Shown: positions 17,118-25,441, numbered from the stretch's first letter. The stretch: 44,588 bases of DNA from an uncultured Lachnospiraceae bacterium (GCA_910579285.1 CAJTTT010000025.1:1975-46562), one strand, 5' to 3'. Numbers and translations: made by a program. The notes: generated by a model not told the origin, from the letters alone.

Positions 17118-18724
17118 GCCGTTATAAGATCATGCTGGCGGACGATGAGGGGATCGTGATTGACTCCCTGAAATTTATCATAGAGAAGGAGTTTGGCGAG
17201 CTGTGCACCATCGAGTTTGCAAAGACGGGAAGAAGTGTGATTGAGCTTGCGGAAAACTTCCGCCCGGATATCGCCATCATGGACATACAGATGCCCGGTA
17301 TCAACGGAATTGAGGCCATGCGGGAGATCCGGGAGACGAACAGGAACGTGATTTTCATTGTGATGAGCGCCTATGACAAGTTTGATTACGCCAAGGAGGC
17401 CATTAAGCTTGGCGTGTTGGAATATATCACCAAGCCTATGGAAAAGACACGGATTATTGCGGCGCTGGGGAAGGCTATGGACCAGATCGACAGGGAGCGG
17501 AACAAGCGCAGCAACGATCTGCTGATCCGGGAAAAGCTGGAGACGGTCATGCCCATCATAGAGAGCGGCCTTCTCTATAATCTGCTCTTCCAGGAGCATT
17601 TCACGGAGGACATTGAAAATTATAAACAGCTTCTGGGAATCAACCAGAATTATGCCTATATCCTGGCGGTGGTCTGCGGGGAAACCCAGGAGGGGAACCA
17701 CATGACCAACGCGGTGGGCAGCAGTGTGAAAATGCAGCAGTACGGAGATCTGCTCCGGGAATATTTGAAGGAGGCTTACCCCGGGATGATTCTTGGGATG
17801 TCTATGGCGAACAAGCTGCCAGGGCTTGTGCCCTGTGAGGAGACGCAGATCTCCTACGAGGATCGGATATCCCTGATTGAGAAATCGAGGGAGCTTGTCC
17901 GGGAGCTGAAAAAGCGGACTCAGATCAGTTTCCGCATCGGCATCAGCGCCATCGCGCCTCTCGAGGAGGCCAGAGCGGCTTACAAGGAGGCGATAAACGC
18001 CTTGATTATGACAAACGGAAGCGTGGCTCATGCGGACGATCTGCCCATCGGCTGCGCCCATGAGGAAACCTATCCCGTGGATCTGGAAAAGAAACTCTTT
18101 GCGGAGGTGAAAAACGGGGATGCGGATCATGCCGTGGCCACGGCGGAAACCTATTTTGACCTGATTGTGCAGATGCACAGCGAATGGCTGATGAATATCC
18201 GCCTGAAAGTTTTGGAGTTTGTGCTCTATGCAGAGTATCTGGCCTACAATTCCGGCGGCATGACCTACGAATTTCGGGATCGGGCGGACTATCTGCCGAC
18301 GATCATGGGAATGGATGATATGGCGGATATCAGGAAATGGTTTACGGACAAGATCGGTGAGGCGTGCCGCAATGTGAGCACCAAGGCATCGGAGAAATCC
18401 CTGGGGGCCGTTGAGGCGGCGAAAGCTTATATTCAGAATAATTACAGCAAAGATATTTCCCTGGATGAAGTGTCGCAGACGGTCAACATCAGTCCGTACT
18501 ATTTCAGCAAGATATTTAAGGAGGACGTGGGGGAAGGGTTTGTGGAATATCTGACCAAGATCCGCATGGACAAGGCCAAGGAGCTGCTCACCACCACGGA
18601 GTATTCCATGAAGGAAATCTGTTCTATGGTGGGGTATGCGGACCCCAATTATTTCAGCCGCTCCTTTAAGAAAAATGTGGGCGTGACGCCTACAGAATAT
18701 AAATGTGAGAACTCAGAGGGTTAA
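17114..18724 (+). CDS. Response regulator, YesN type with AraC DNA-binding domain
   Basis: The 536-residue protein has an N-terminal receiver with DDE at 10-12, phospho-acceptor D57 in AIMDIQMPG, and K107-region TKP. A long middle region (about 130-430) follows, and a C-terminal AraC/XylS double helix-turn-helix spans about 435-531, ending in the family signature around SMVGYADPNYFSRSFKKNVGVTP. It is expected to be phosphorylated by the upstream kinase and to activate sugar uptake genes, most simply the importer at 19967-25313. The ATG at 17114 sits behind GGGAGGAG and overlaps the kinase stop by 4 bases; the longer reading from TTG 17087 is rejected. The next gene starts 2 bases after its stop. 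Confidence 0.93.
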   Translation: MSRYKIMLADDEGIVIDSLKFIIEKEFGELCTIEFAKTGRSVIELAENFRPDIAIMDIQMPGINGIEAMREIRETNRNVIFIVMSAYDKFDYAKEAIKLGVLEYITKPMEKTRIIAALGKAMDQIDRERNKRSNDLLIREKLETVMPIIESGLLYNLLFQEHFTEDIENYKQLLGINQNYAYILAVVCGETQEGNHMTNAVGSSVKMQQYGDLLREYLKEAYPGMILGMSMANKLPGLVPCEETQISYEDRISLIEKSRELVRELKKRTQISFRIGISAIAPLEEARAAYKEAINALIMTNGSVAHADDLPIGCAHEETYPVDLEKKLFAEVKNGDADHAVATAETYFDLIVQMHSEWLMNIRLKVLEFVLYAEYLAYNSGGMTYEFRDRADYLPTIMGMDDMADIRKWFTDKIGEACRNVSTKASEKSLGAVEAAKAYIQNNYSKDISLDEVSQTVNISPYYFSKIFKEDVGEGFVEYLTKIRMDKAKELLTTTEYSMKEICSMVGYADPNYFSRSFKKNVGVTPTEYKCENSEG

Positions 18725-18726
18725 GA

Positions 18727-19782
18727 ATGATGAAAAGACAGATAAGCTGCCTGCTGCTGGCAGTTCTTCTGCTTCTGACAGCGGCGGGCTGTGGGAAGGT
18801 GGAGAGCGGCAGGGAGAAGGAAGCCGGCGAGGAGAAAAAAATCCAGATTGGCATGAGTTTCGACTCCTTTGTCATTGAGAGATGGCAGAGGGACCGGGAC
18901 ATCTTTGTCTCGGTGGCAAAAGAGATGGGGGCGGAGGTCAACGTGCAGAACGCCAACGGCGTGGTGGAGGAGCAGAAAAAACAGATTGACTACTTTATTC
19001 AGAAGGGAATGGATGTGATCGTCATTATTGCGATTGATCCGGCATCCTTGCGGGAGTCGGTGAAGAAGGCGAAGGATGCTGGGATCAAGGTGCTTTCCTA
19101 CGACAGGCTTATTGACGATGCGGATGTGGATCTCTATATTTCCTTCGACAATGAGATGGTGGGGGAAATGATGGCCAGGGCGCTTCTGGCGGAGGGCATT
19201 GACGAGGGCAGTGTGATTATGATCGGCGGCTCTCCCACGGACAATAACGTGCCGCTTGTGGAGGGGGCGTTCAAGCGGGTGATGAACAAGCATCATGTGG
19301 GCATTCTGGACTCCATCCATGCGGACAACTGGCGGGCGGAGGAAGCGGCAGCCTATATTTACAACAATTCGGATAAAGTGTCGCAGGCGGACGCCATCAT
19401 GTGCGGCAATGACGATCTGGCAACCCAGGCTGTGCGCGCGCTGGCGGAGACAAGGCAGGCGGGAAATATGCTGGTGGTCGGACAGGATGCGGATCTGGCG
19501 GCCTGCCAGAGAATCGTGGAAGGCACCCAGGTTATGACAGTGTACAAGCCTGTGGAGCGTCTGGCAACCCGGGCGGCGGAGGAAGCGGTGGCGCTTGCGA
19601 AGGGGGAGGAGATTGCGGGGGAGGATGTGACGCTGATTGACAGCGGGACATATCGGATTCCCTATATCGGTCTGGAACCGATCAGCGTGAACAGGGACAA
19701 CATTGATGAAGTCATTATCGGAAGCGGCTTTCATCTGAAAGAGGATGTGTACCTGAATGTGCCGGGACAGATGCCGGAATAG
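18727..19782 (+). CDS. Sugar-binding lipoprotein, XylF-like
   Basis: The 351-residue lipoprotein has a signal peptide ending in AAGC (Cys22), then a short charged linker and a Peripla_BP_4 domain. GMSFDSFVIERWQRDRDIF, DVIVIIAIDPASL, GIKVLSYDRLI and GGSPTDNN are the family blocks shared with XylF/ChvE. It is co-transcribed with the kinase and regulator, starting 2 bases after the regulator stop. The third binding protein at 19967 has its own upstream signals. This one could feed the importer, or serve as a second ligand detector for the sensing complex. Its closest in-window relative is the 19967 product, with shared stretches such as YDRLI and GGSP-DNN. Confidence 0.85.
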   Translation: MMKRQISCLLLAVLLLLTAAGCGKVESGREKEAGEEKKIQIGMSFDSFVIERWQRDRDIFVSVAKEMGAEVNVQNANGVVEEQKKQIDYFIQKGMDVIVIIAIDPASLRESVKKAKDAGIKVLSYDRLIDDADVDLYISFDNEMVGEMMARALLAEGIDEGSVIMIGGSPTDNNVPLVEGAFKRVMNKHHVGILDSIHADNWRAEEAAAYIYNNSDKVSQADAIMCGNDDLATQAVRALAETRQAGNMLVVGQDADLAACQRIVEGTQVMTVYKPVERLATRAAEEAVALAKGEEIAGEDVTLIDSGTYRIPYIGLEPISVNRDNIDEVIIGSGFHLKEDVYLNVPGQMPE

Positions 19783-19898
19783 CACTTTATTGCATGAGAA
19801 AGATGAAAAATCACAAAAATGTGCTAGAACGATTGCTGTATAAAATATGGATATGGTGAAAATGTACAGAATGTCATAAATTATTCCTATTTTCTTTG

Positions 19899-19907
19899 TG
19901 GTATATT
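19899..19907 (+). promoter_or_regulatory. Extended -10 promoter before the third binding protein
   Basis: TGG-TATATT lies about 60 bases before the start at 19967. No convincing -35 is present, so activation by the YesN-type regulator is plausible. Just downstream TGCGAA (19913-19918) and TTCGCA (19924-19929) form a short hairpin in the leader. Confidence 0.5.
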
Positions 19908-19966
19908 GGAAGTGCGAAAAAGCTTCGCAAAATCATTTACCATTAAAAAGGGAGGAAAACTAAGAC

Positions 19967-21142
19967 ATGAAAAGAAAAGTATTAGGTATGGTACTTGCAA
20001 CTTCTATGGTTGCAGCTACACTGGTTGGCTGTGGCGGCGGCGAGGCAGCTCCGGCAGCGACAGCAGAGCCCGCAGCAGAGGCAGAGGCTCCTGCGGCTGA
20101 GGCAGAAGCACTGGCAGCGGATGCAGAGGCAGAGGCTCCCGCAGCGGACGCAGCAGCGCCCAGCGGCAATAAGGTTGGTGTGGCAATGCCCACAAAGGAT
20201 CTGCAGAGATGGAATCAGGACGGTTCCAACATGCAGGCAGAGCTTGAGGCAGCAGGTTATGAGGTAGACCTTCAGTACGCTTCCAACGACGTAGCTACTC
20301 AGGTTTCCCAGATCGAGAACATGATCAACGGCGGCTGCTCCGTACTGGTTATCGCTTCCATCGACGGCGAGTCCCTGACCACCGTTCTGGAAGGCGCAAA
20401 GAGCAAAAACATCCCGGTTATCGCATATGACCGTCTGATCAAGAACACCGATGCGATTTCCTACTACGCTACCTTCGATAACTACAAGGTAGGCCAGACA
20501 CAGGGGCAGTACATTGTTGACGAGCTGGATCTGGACAACGCAGAGGGTCCTTTCAACATGGAGATCACCGGCGGTTCCCCGGATGACAACAACGCAACCT
20601 TCTTCTACAACGGCGCAATTGACGTGTTAAAGCCTTACATGGACGCTGGCAAGATCGTTGTTCCCTCCGGCCAGATTGATTTCGCAACCGTTGGTACACC
20701 TGCATGGGCTACCGAGACTGCACAGGCAAGAATGGAGAACATCCTTTCTTCCAATTACTCTGACGGCACAACGCTTCACATTGCACTCTGCTCCAACGAC
20801 TCCACCGCTCTTGGTGTTGAGAACGCTCTGGCAGCAAACTACACAGGCGAGTACCCTGTAGTTACAGGTCAGGACTGTGATATCGCAAACGTAAAGAACA
20901 TGATCGACGGCAAGCAGGCTATGTCCGTATTCAAGGATACCCGTACTCTGGCATCTCAGGTTGTTAAGATGGTTGGCCAGATTCTGAAGGGTGAGACTGT
21001 TGAAGTAAACGATACCACGACTTACGACAACGGCACAGGCGTGATTCCTTCTTACCTCTGCGAGCCTGTATTTGCAAATGCAGAAAACTACAAAGAGCTG
21101 CTGATCGATTCCGGTTACTATACAGAGGCGGATCTCCAGTAA
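19967..21142 (+). CDS. Sugar ABC transporter binding lipoprotein (ChvE/XylF-like)
   Basis: This 391-residue lipoprotein is probably the main capture protein of the importer encoded downstream. The signal peptide ends LVGC (Cys22). Residues 25-64 are an Ala/Glu/Pro-rich repeat that acts as a flexible tether. The sugar-binding domain then runs from about 67 with VGVAMPTKDLQRWNQDG, VLVIASIDGESLTTVLEGA, IPVIAYDRLI and ITGGSPDDNNATFF, which match ChvE/XylF-type monosaccharide binders. Codon use is noticeably more selective than in its neighbours (many TCC, AAC, GTT), suggesting high expression. It is separated from the ATPase gene by a hairpin-rich spacer. Xylose, arabinose, galactose or glucose are all possible ligands. 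Confidence 0.9.
   Translation: MKRKVLGMVLATSMVAATLVGCGGGEAAPAATAEPAAEAEAPAAEAEALAADAEAEAPAADAAAPSGNKVGVAMPTKDLQRWNQDGSNMQAELEAAGYEVDLQYASNDVATQVSQIENMINGGCSVLVIASIDGESLTTVLEGAKSKNIPVIAYDRLIKNTDAISYYATFDNYKVGQTQGQYIVDELDLDNAEGPFNMEITGGSPDDNNATFFYNGAIDVLKPYMDAGKIVVPSGQIDFATVGTPAWATETAQARMENILSSNYSDGTTLHIALCSNDSTALGVENALAANYTGEYPVVTGQDCDIANVKNMIDGKQAMSVFKDTRTLASQVVKMVGQILKGETVEVNDTTTYDNGTGVIPSYLCEPVFANAENYKELLIDSGYYTEADLQ
20038..20160 (+). repeat. Ala/Glu/Pro-coding imperfect repeat in the lipoprotein tether
   Basis: About 120 bases consist of GCAGAGGC/GCAGCGGA-type units that encode EAAPAA, AEAEAPAAEAEA and similar blocks right after the lipidated cysteine. Such tracts can vary in copy number by slippage without disturbing the binding domain. 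Confidence 0.6.
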
Positions 21143-21144
21143 CA

Positions 21145-21308
21145 GTGCGAAAAGAGCTTCTAAGACTCAGCGCCAGAGGGCGCTTCGCCAAGAAGCACTA
21201 AGTTTCGCACGAGAGAACGCAGAAAGCGCGTTCTCTGTGGGTTGAGAAAGAGTTTCGCTAAGAAATTCTAAGTCTCAGACAAGAGAACGCAGAAAACGCA
21301 TTCTCTGC
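21145..21308 (+). repeat. Duplicated hairpin module between binding protein and ATPase genes
   Basis: Two consecutive units each contain a nested hairpin followed by an AGAGAACGC hairpin. Unit 1: GTGCGAAA (21145-21152) pairs with TTTCGCAC (21203-21210); inside it GCTTCT pairs with AGAAGC and GCGCC with GGCGC. AGAGAACGC (21212-21220) then pairs with GCGTTCTCT (21228-21236). Unit 2: TGAGA (21243-21247) pairs with TCTCA (21273-21277) around TTTC/GAAA, and AGAGAACGC (21282-21290) pairs with GCATTCTCT (21298-21306) with one mismatch. No T-run follows either, so simple termination is unlikely. Such structures between a binding protein and the rest of its operon often stabilise the upstream message. 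Confidence 0.7.
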
Positions 21309-21320
21309 ATATCAGAAATA

Positions 21321-21329
21321 TGATATAAT
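21321..21329 (+). promoter_or_regulatory. Extended -10 promoter before the sugar ATPase gene
   Basis: TGA-TATAAT is a consensus extended -10 lying after the duplicated hairpins. The -35 position is poor. It could give a separate transcript for the ATPase and permeases. Confidence 0.5.
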
Positions 21330-21346
21330 AGTAGTAAGTGAAACCG

Positions 21347-21375
21347 GCAGGCGGGTTTTCCCGCCTGCTGATTTT
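21347..21375 (+). terminator. Attenuator-like hairpin before the sugar ATPase gene
   Basis: GCAGGCGGG (21347-21355) pairs perfectly with CCCGCCTGC (21360-21368) around a TTTT loop and is followed by TGATTTTAG. The stem is strong and the T-tract short, consistent with a partial terminator in the leader that lowers expression of the ATPase and permeases relative to the binding protein. Confidence 0.55.
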
Positions 21376-21424
21376 AGAGAGAGAAGTGGGTAGCAGATAC
21401 AAAAAATGTTGGGAGGAATACACT

Positions 21425-22963
21425 TTGGCTAAAGTTTTACTGGAAATGAAAAATATTACCAAAACGTTCCCCGGTGTCAAGGCGCTCGACAATGTAAACC
21501 TGAAGGTGGAGGAAGGGGAGATCCATGCGCTGGTCGGTGAGAATGGTGCGGGAAAATCCACGCTGATGAATGTCCTGAGCGGCATTTATCCCTATGGTAC
21601 ATATGAGGGCGACATCGTCTACAACGGTGAAGTGTGTAAGTTCAATAAGATTAAGGATTCCGAGGAGAAGGGAATCGTCATCATCCATCAGGAGCTGGCG
21701 CTGATTCCTTACATGACCATCGGAGAGAACATGTTCCTTGGGAACGAGCGTGGCAAGAGCGCGGCGATCGACTGGAACGAAACTTACGGGGAAGCTGACA
21801 AATATCTGAAGATGGTAGGTCTTTCGGAGTCGTCCAAGGTGCTGGTCAAAGATATCGGTACCGGCAAACAGCAGCTTGTGGAGATCGCCAAGGCGATGGC
21901 CAAGCATGCGAAGCTTTTGATTCTGGATGAGCCGACATCCTCATTGAATGAGAAGGATTCCCAGGCGCTGCTCGATCTTATGTTAAAGTTTAAGAAAGAG
22001 GGCATGACTTCGATTATTATATCTCATAAGTTAAACGAGGTTGCTTATGTGGCGGATAAGATTACGGTCATCCGTGACGGTTCCACCATTGAGACGATGG
22101 ATAAGCATACCACGGAGATTTCAGAGGATAGAATTATTCAGGGCATGGTTGGCCGTGAGCTGACCGACCGTTTCCCGAAGCGTCATAATGTAAAGATCGG
22201 TGACGTGAATATGGAAGTGAAGAACTGGACAGTGCATCATCCGCTCTACCCGGAGAGGAAGGTGTGTGACAATGTGTCCATCAAGGTGAGAAAGGGCGAG
22301 GTGGTAGGTATCTCCGGCCTGATGGGCGCGGGGCGTACCGAGCTTGCCATGAGTATTTTCGGGCAGTCCTACGGCACCAATATCAGCGGACAGCTGTATC
22401 TGGACGGAAAAGAAGTGCACTTAAAGACCATTAAACAGGCCATCAAGAATAAGCTCGCCTATGTGACGGAGGATCGGAAGGGCAACGGGCTTGTTCTTAC
22501 CAATCCGATTAAGATCAACACCACTCTGGCGAATCTGGACAGCATCAGTCCCCGGATGATCATTGACAAGGATAAGGAGTACCAGGTGGCGGAAGAATAC
22601 CGTGGGAAACTTAAGACCAAGTGTCCTACCGTGGAGCAGAATGTGGGCAATCTTTCCGGCGGAAACCAGCAGAAGGTTCTCCTGGCAAAGTGGATGTTTA
22701 CGGATCCCGATGTATTGATTCTGGATGAGCCTACCAGAGGTATTGATGTGGGCGCCAAGTATGAGATTTACTGTATCATCAACGATCTGGTAGCGGCGGG
22801 CAAGTCCGTGGTGATGATTTCTTCGGAGCTGCCTGAGGTGCTTGGCATGAGCGACAGGATTTACATTATGAATGAGGGCAGGATTGCCGGGGAGCTTTCC
22901 GCTGAGGAGGCTACGCAGGAGAAGATCATGTCTATCATTGTAAGTTCGGGAAAGGGGGCGTAA
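21425..22963 (+). CDS. Sugar ABC importer ATPase, two-domain (MmsA/XylG type)
   Basis: This 512-residue protein carries two fused ATPase domains, as in RbsA, XylG and MmsA, and drives monosaccharide import. The first domain has GENGAGKST and LLILDEPTSSLNEKD. The second has GLMGAGRTE in place of a normal Walker A, LSGGNQQKVLLAKWM and VLILDEPTRGIDVGAK. The degenerate second Walker A is normal for the family. The start is taken as TTG at 21425, seven bases after GGGAGGA, giving M-AKVLLEMKNITKTFPGV; the longer reading from 21338 would translate the hairpin and is rejected. ATG 21446 is an alternative. The permease gene follows after 4 bases. Confidence 0.93.
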   Translation: MAKVLLEMKNITKTFPGVKALDNVNLKVEEGEIHALVGENGAGKSTLMNVLSGIYPYGTYEGDIVYNGEVCKFNKIKDSEEKGIVIIHQELALIPYMTIGENMFLGNERGKSAAIDWNETYGEADKYLKMVGLSESSKVLVKDIGTGKQQLVEIAKAMAKHAKLLILDEPTSSLNEKDSQALLDLMLKFKKEGMTSIIISHKLNEVAYVADKITVIRDGSTIETMDKHTTEISEDRIIQGMVGRELTDRFPKRHNVKIGDVNMEVKNWTVHHPLYPERKVCDNVSIKVRKGEVVGISGLMGAGRTELAMSIFGQSYGTNISGQLYLDGKEVHLKTIKQAIKNKLAYVTEDRKGNGLVLTNPIKINTTLANLDSISPRMIIDKDKEYQVAEEYRGKLKTKCPTVEQNVGNLSGGNQQKVLLAKWMFTDPDVLILDEPTRGIDVGAKYEIYCIINDLVAAGKSVVMISSELPEVLGMSDRIYIMNEGRIAGELSAEEATQEKIMSIIVSSGKGA

Positions 22964-22967
22964 AGAG

Positions 22968-24137
22968 ATGGAAAAGATGAATGCTTCTACATTCTTAAGA
23001 AAATATACCATGATTATCGCCCTTGTTCTGGTGGTGATTTTCTTTAGTATTACGACAGAGGGGAAAATTTTATTCCCCCAGAATATCAATAACCTGATCT
23101 CCCAGAATGCCTATGTGTTCGTGCTGGCGACAGGTATGCTGCTCTGTATTCTGACAGGCGGTAACATCGACCTTTCCGTAGGATCCGTTGTCTGCTTCGC
23201 GGGCGCGGTGGGCGCGATGATGATGGATAAAAAGGTGAATACCTGGGCAGCGGTTCTTGCCATGCTGGTAATTGGTATTCTGATCGGTATGTGGCAGGGC
23301 TTCTGGATCGCCTATGTGAAGGTGCCTCCCTTTATCGCAACGCTGGCAGGCATGTATGCGTTCCGGGGACTTTCCAATGCGGTGCTGCAGGGTATGACCG
23401 TTTCTATCAAGAGCGATGCCTTTATCCGGGTGTTCGGCGGCGGCGCAGACTGTTATGTGCCGGATCTTTTCGGCGGCGAAGGCTTCAACATGACCTGTAT
23501 GATCGCCGGCTGTATTGCGGTAGCTGCTCTGATCGCGGTGCAGTTAAAGAACCGCATCAACAATAAGAGCAGAGGTTATGAGACAGCGCCTCTCGGCAGT
23601 ACCGTAGCGAAGCTGGTTGTAATCAGTGCTGTCATTTTATGGATCAGCTATAAACTGGCGTCCCACAAGGGAATCCCCACAGCGCTTATCTGGATTCTTC
23701 TGGTGCTGCTTGTTTACGGTTACCTGACCACGAAGACCAGAATCGGCCGTTATCTGTACGCGGTGGGCGGCAATGAGAAGGCTACCAGACTTTCTGGTAT
23801 CAATACGAAAAAAGTGTACTTTATCGCTTATGTGAATATGGGATTCCTCGCTGCTCTGGCAGGTATCCTCACGATTGCGAGACTTACTTCCTCACAGCCC
23901 ACTTACGGGCAGGGATATGAGATGGACGCCATCGGCGCATGCTTTATCGGCGGCGCATCCGCATACGGCGGCGTTGGCTCCGTGGCCGGCGTGGTGGTCG
24001 GTGCAACCTTGATGGGTGTCATCAACCAGGGTATGAGTATCATGGGTATGGACGCAAACTACCAGAAGGTGGTTAAGGGTCTTGTGCTCTTAATAGCGGT
24101 TGCCTTTGACGTACTGTCCAAGAGAGAGAAGAAATAA
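22968..24137 (+). CDS. Sugar ABC importer permease 1 (MmsB/XylH type)
   Basis: The 389-residue membrane protein belongs to the BPD_transp_2 family and has about ten hydrophobic helices. The conserved blocks LTGGNIDLSVGSVVCFAGA, VKVPPFIATLAGMYAFRGL and GRYLYAVGGNEKATRLSGI are visible, and the coupling region near AIGACFIGGASAYGGVGSVAGVVVGA matches XylH/MmsB. It begins 4 bases after the ATPase stop and precedes a close paralogue. Confidence 0.93.
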   Translation: MEKMNASTFLRKYTMIIALVLVVIFFSITTEGKILFPQNINNLISQNAYVFVLATGMLLCILTGGNIDLSVGSVVCFAGAVGAMMMDKKVNTWAAVLAMLVIGILIGMWQGFWIAYVKVPPFIATLAGMYAFRGLSNAVLQGMTVSIKSDAFIRVFGGGADCYVPDLFGGEGFNMTCMIAGCIAVAALIAVQLKNRINNKSRGYETAPLGSTVAKLVVISAVILWISYKLASHKGIPTALIWILLVLLVYGYLTTKTRIGRYLYAVGGNEKATRLSGINTKKVYFIAYVNMGFLAALAGILTIARLTSSQPTYGQGYEMDAIGACFIGGASAYGGVGSVAGVVVGATLMGVINQGMSIMGMDANYQKVVKGLVLLIAVAFDVLSKREKK

Positions 24138-24152
24138 AGGGGGAGGATGAAA

Positions 24153-25313
24153 ATGAATAAAGCAATGGAAATATTTAGAAAACATACCATGAAAATAGTC
24201 CTTGTCCTGATCGTGATATTCTTCTCGGTGATGACAGAGGGACAGATGTTTGCGGCATCCAGTTTCCAGGCGCTGATCGCGCAGAACGCTTATGTGTTCG
24301 TGCTGGCGACAGGTATGTTAATGTGTATGCTGACAGGCGGTAACATCGACCTTTCCGTTGGTTCCTTTGTCTGCTTTGTCGGCGCAATCGGCGGGCATAT
24401 GATGGTGCGCGGCGGCATGTCGGTGCCGGTGGCAATGCTTCTCATGGTGGGCGCAGGCGTGATCTACGGCGTTGTGGAAGGTTTTCTCATCGCTTATATC
24501 AACATTCCGCCCTGGATTGCAACGCTGGCAGGTTACCTTGCTTTCAGAGGCTGGGGTACGGCGCTCTTAAACGGCGCGACGATCGCGCCCATGCCGGAAG
24601 GCTTTATCAAGATGTTTAACGGCAGCATACCCGATGTTTTTGGCGGCGCAGCGCTGAATATTACATGTCTGGTTGTCGGCGTGATCGCGTGCGTGCTGTT
24701 CGTGGTTTTGCAGTTAAAAGGCAGAAATGACAAGGTGAAAAAGGGTTATGAGGCGGAGACCATGACCAGTGTGATCGTGCGCTGCGTGCTTGTCAGCGTG
24801 GTGATCCTGCTGTTTGCGTTCAAGCTGGCACAGGCGGGCGGTATCCCGAATAATCTGGTCTGGGTGGCAGTGATCGTTCTGATTTACAATTTCATCACCT
24901 CCAAGACGACCATCGGCCGTTATTTCTACACCATCGGCGGCAACGTGGAAGCGACCAGACTTTCCGGCATTGACACAAAGAAGATTTTCTTCCTGGCGTA
25001 TCTGAATATGGCAGTGCTCACCGTGATCAGTGGTTGGATGACGATGGCGAGACTGTCTGCGGCGACTCCCACAGCCGGAACCAACTACGAGATGGATGCA
25101 ATCTCCGCCTGCGTGGTGGGCGGCGTGTCCGCATACGGCGGTTCTGGTACCGTGTTCGGTATGGTAATCGGCGCAACACTGATCGGTGTTATCAACCTGG
25201 GCATGAGCCTTATGGGTATCGATGCGAACTGGCAGAAGGTGGTTAAGGGCGTTGTGCTTCTGGCGGCGGTTGTGTTCGAGATTATGAACAATAAAGAGAA
25301 GACGAAAGACTGA
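24153..25313 (+). CDS. Sugar ABC importer permease 2 (paralogue of permease 1)
   Basis: The 386-residue permease is clearly a tandem duplicate of its upstream neighbour: both have the same start pattern (MEIFRKHTMKIVLVLIVIFFSV versus the matching stretch in permease 1), the run QNAYVFVLATGML, LTGGNIDLSVGS, GRYFYTIGGNVEATRLSGID, and MGIDANWQKVVKG. Differences cluster in the middle (residues about 140-210). A heterodimeric membrane channel is the simplest reading, although alternative use with different binding proteins is possible. GGGGGAGG lies directly against an ATG at 24147, so the ATG at 24153 with 6-base spacing is preferred. A strong terminator follows. Confidence 0.9.
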   Translation: MNKAMEIFRKHTMKIVLVLIVIFFSVMTEGQMFAASSFQALIAQNAYVFVLATGMLMCMLTGGNIDLSVGSFVCFVGAIGGHMMVRGGMSVPVAMLLMVGAGVIYGVVEGFLIAYINIPPWIATLAGYLAFRGWGTALLNGATIAPMPEGFIKMFNGSIPDVFGGAALNITCLVVGVIACVLFVVLQLKGRNDKVKKGYEAETMTSVIVRCVLVSVVILLFAFKLAQAGGIPNNLVWVAVIVLIYNFITSKTTIGRYFYTIGGNVEATRLSGIDTKKIFFLAYLNMAVLTVISGWMTMARLSAATPTAGTNYEMDAISACVVGGVSAYGGSGTVFGMVIGATLIGVINLGMSLMGIDANWQKVVKGVVLLAAVVFEIMNNKEKTKD

Positions 25314-25339
25314 TAGAATGTTACAGCAGTAATAAGAGG

Positions 25340-25369
25340 GAGGGCTGCCCGGGAGGCAGCCCTCTTTTT
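25340..25369 (+). terminator. Rho-independent terminator of the sugar import operon
   Basis: GAGGGCTGCC (25340-25349) pairs perfectly with GGCAGCCCTC (25355-25364), loop CGGGA, followed by TTTTT. This closes the sugar operon. Confidence 0.92.
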
Positions 25370-25412
25370 CTGTGAAAATTTTGTGAAAAATTATGAAAAC
25401 TTCGAAAAGCCG

Positions 25413-25441
25413 TTGACATTAAATTTTTAATGTAGAAAAAT
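25413..25441 (+). promoter_or_regulatory. Exporter promoter with a palindrome in its spacer
   Basis: TTGACA (25413-25418), a 17-base spacer and a weak -10 AAAAAT (25436-25441). ACATTAA (25416-25422) and TTAATGT (25427-25433) form a perfect inverted repeat overlapping the -35 and spacer, a typical position for a repressor site. MarR-family repressors often bind such AT-rich palindromes ahead of exporters. The flank TGTAGAAAA also resembles TGTAGTAAAA near the blaI promoter. Confidence 0.55.

Noticed and set aside
18721..19785. Long minus-strand open frame (354 codons) opposite the second binding protein
   Set aside because: It mirrors the sense gene, has a composition typical of reverse-frame artefacts (many His, Arg, Pro), and no family motif or ribosome binding site.
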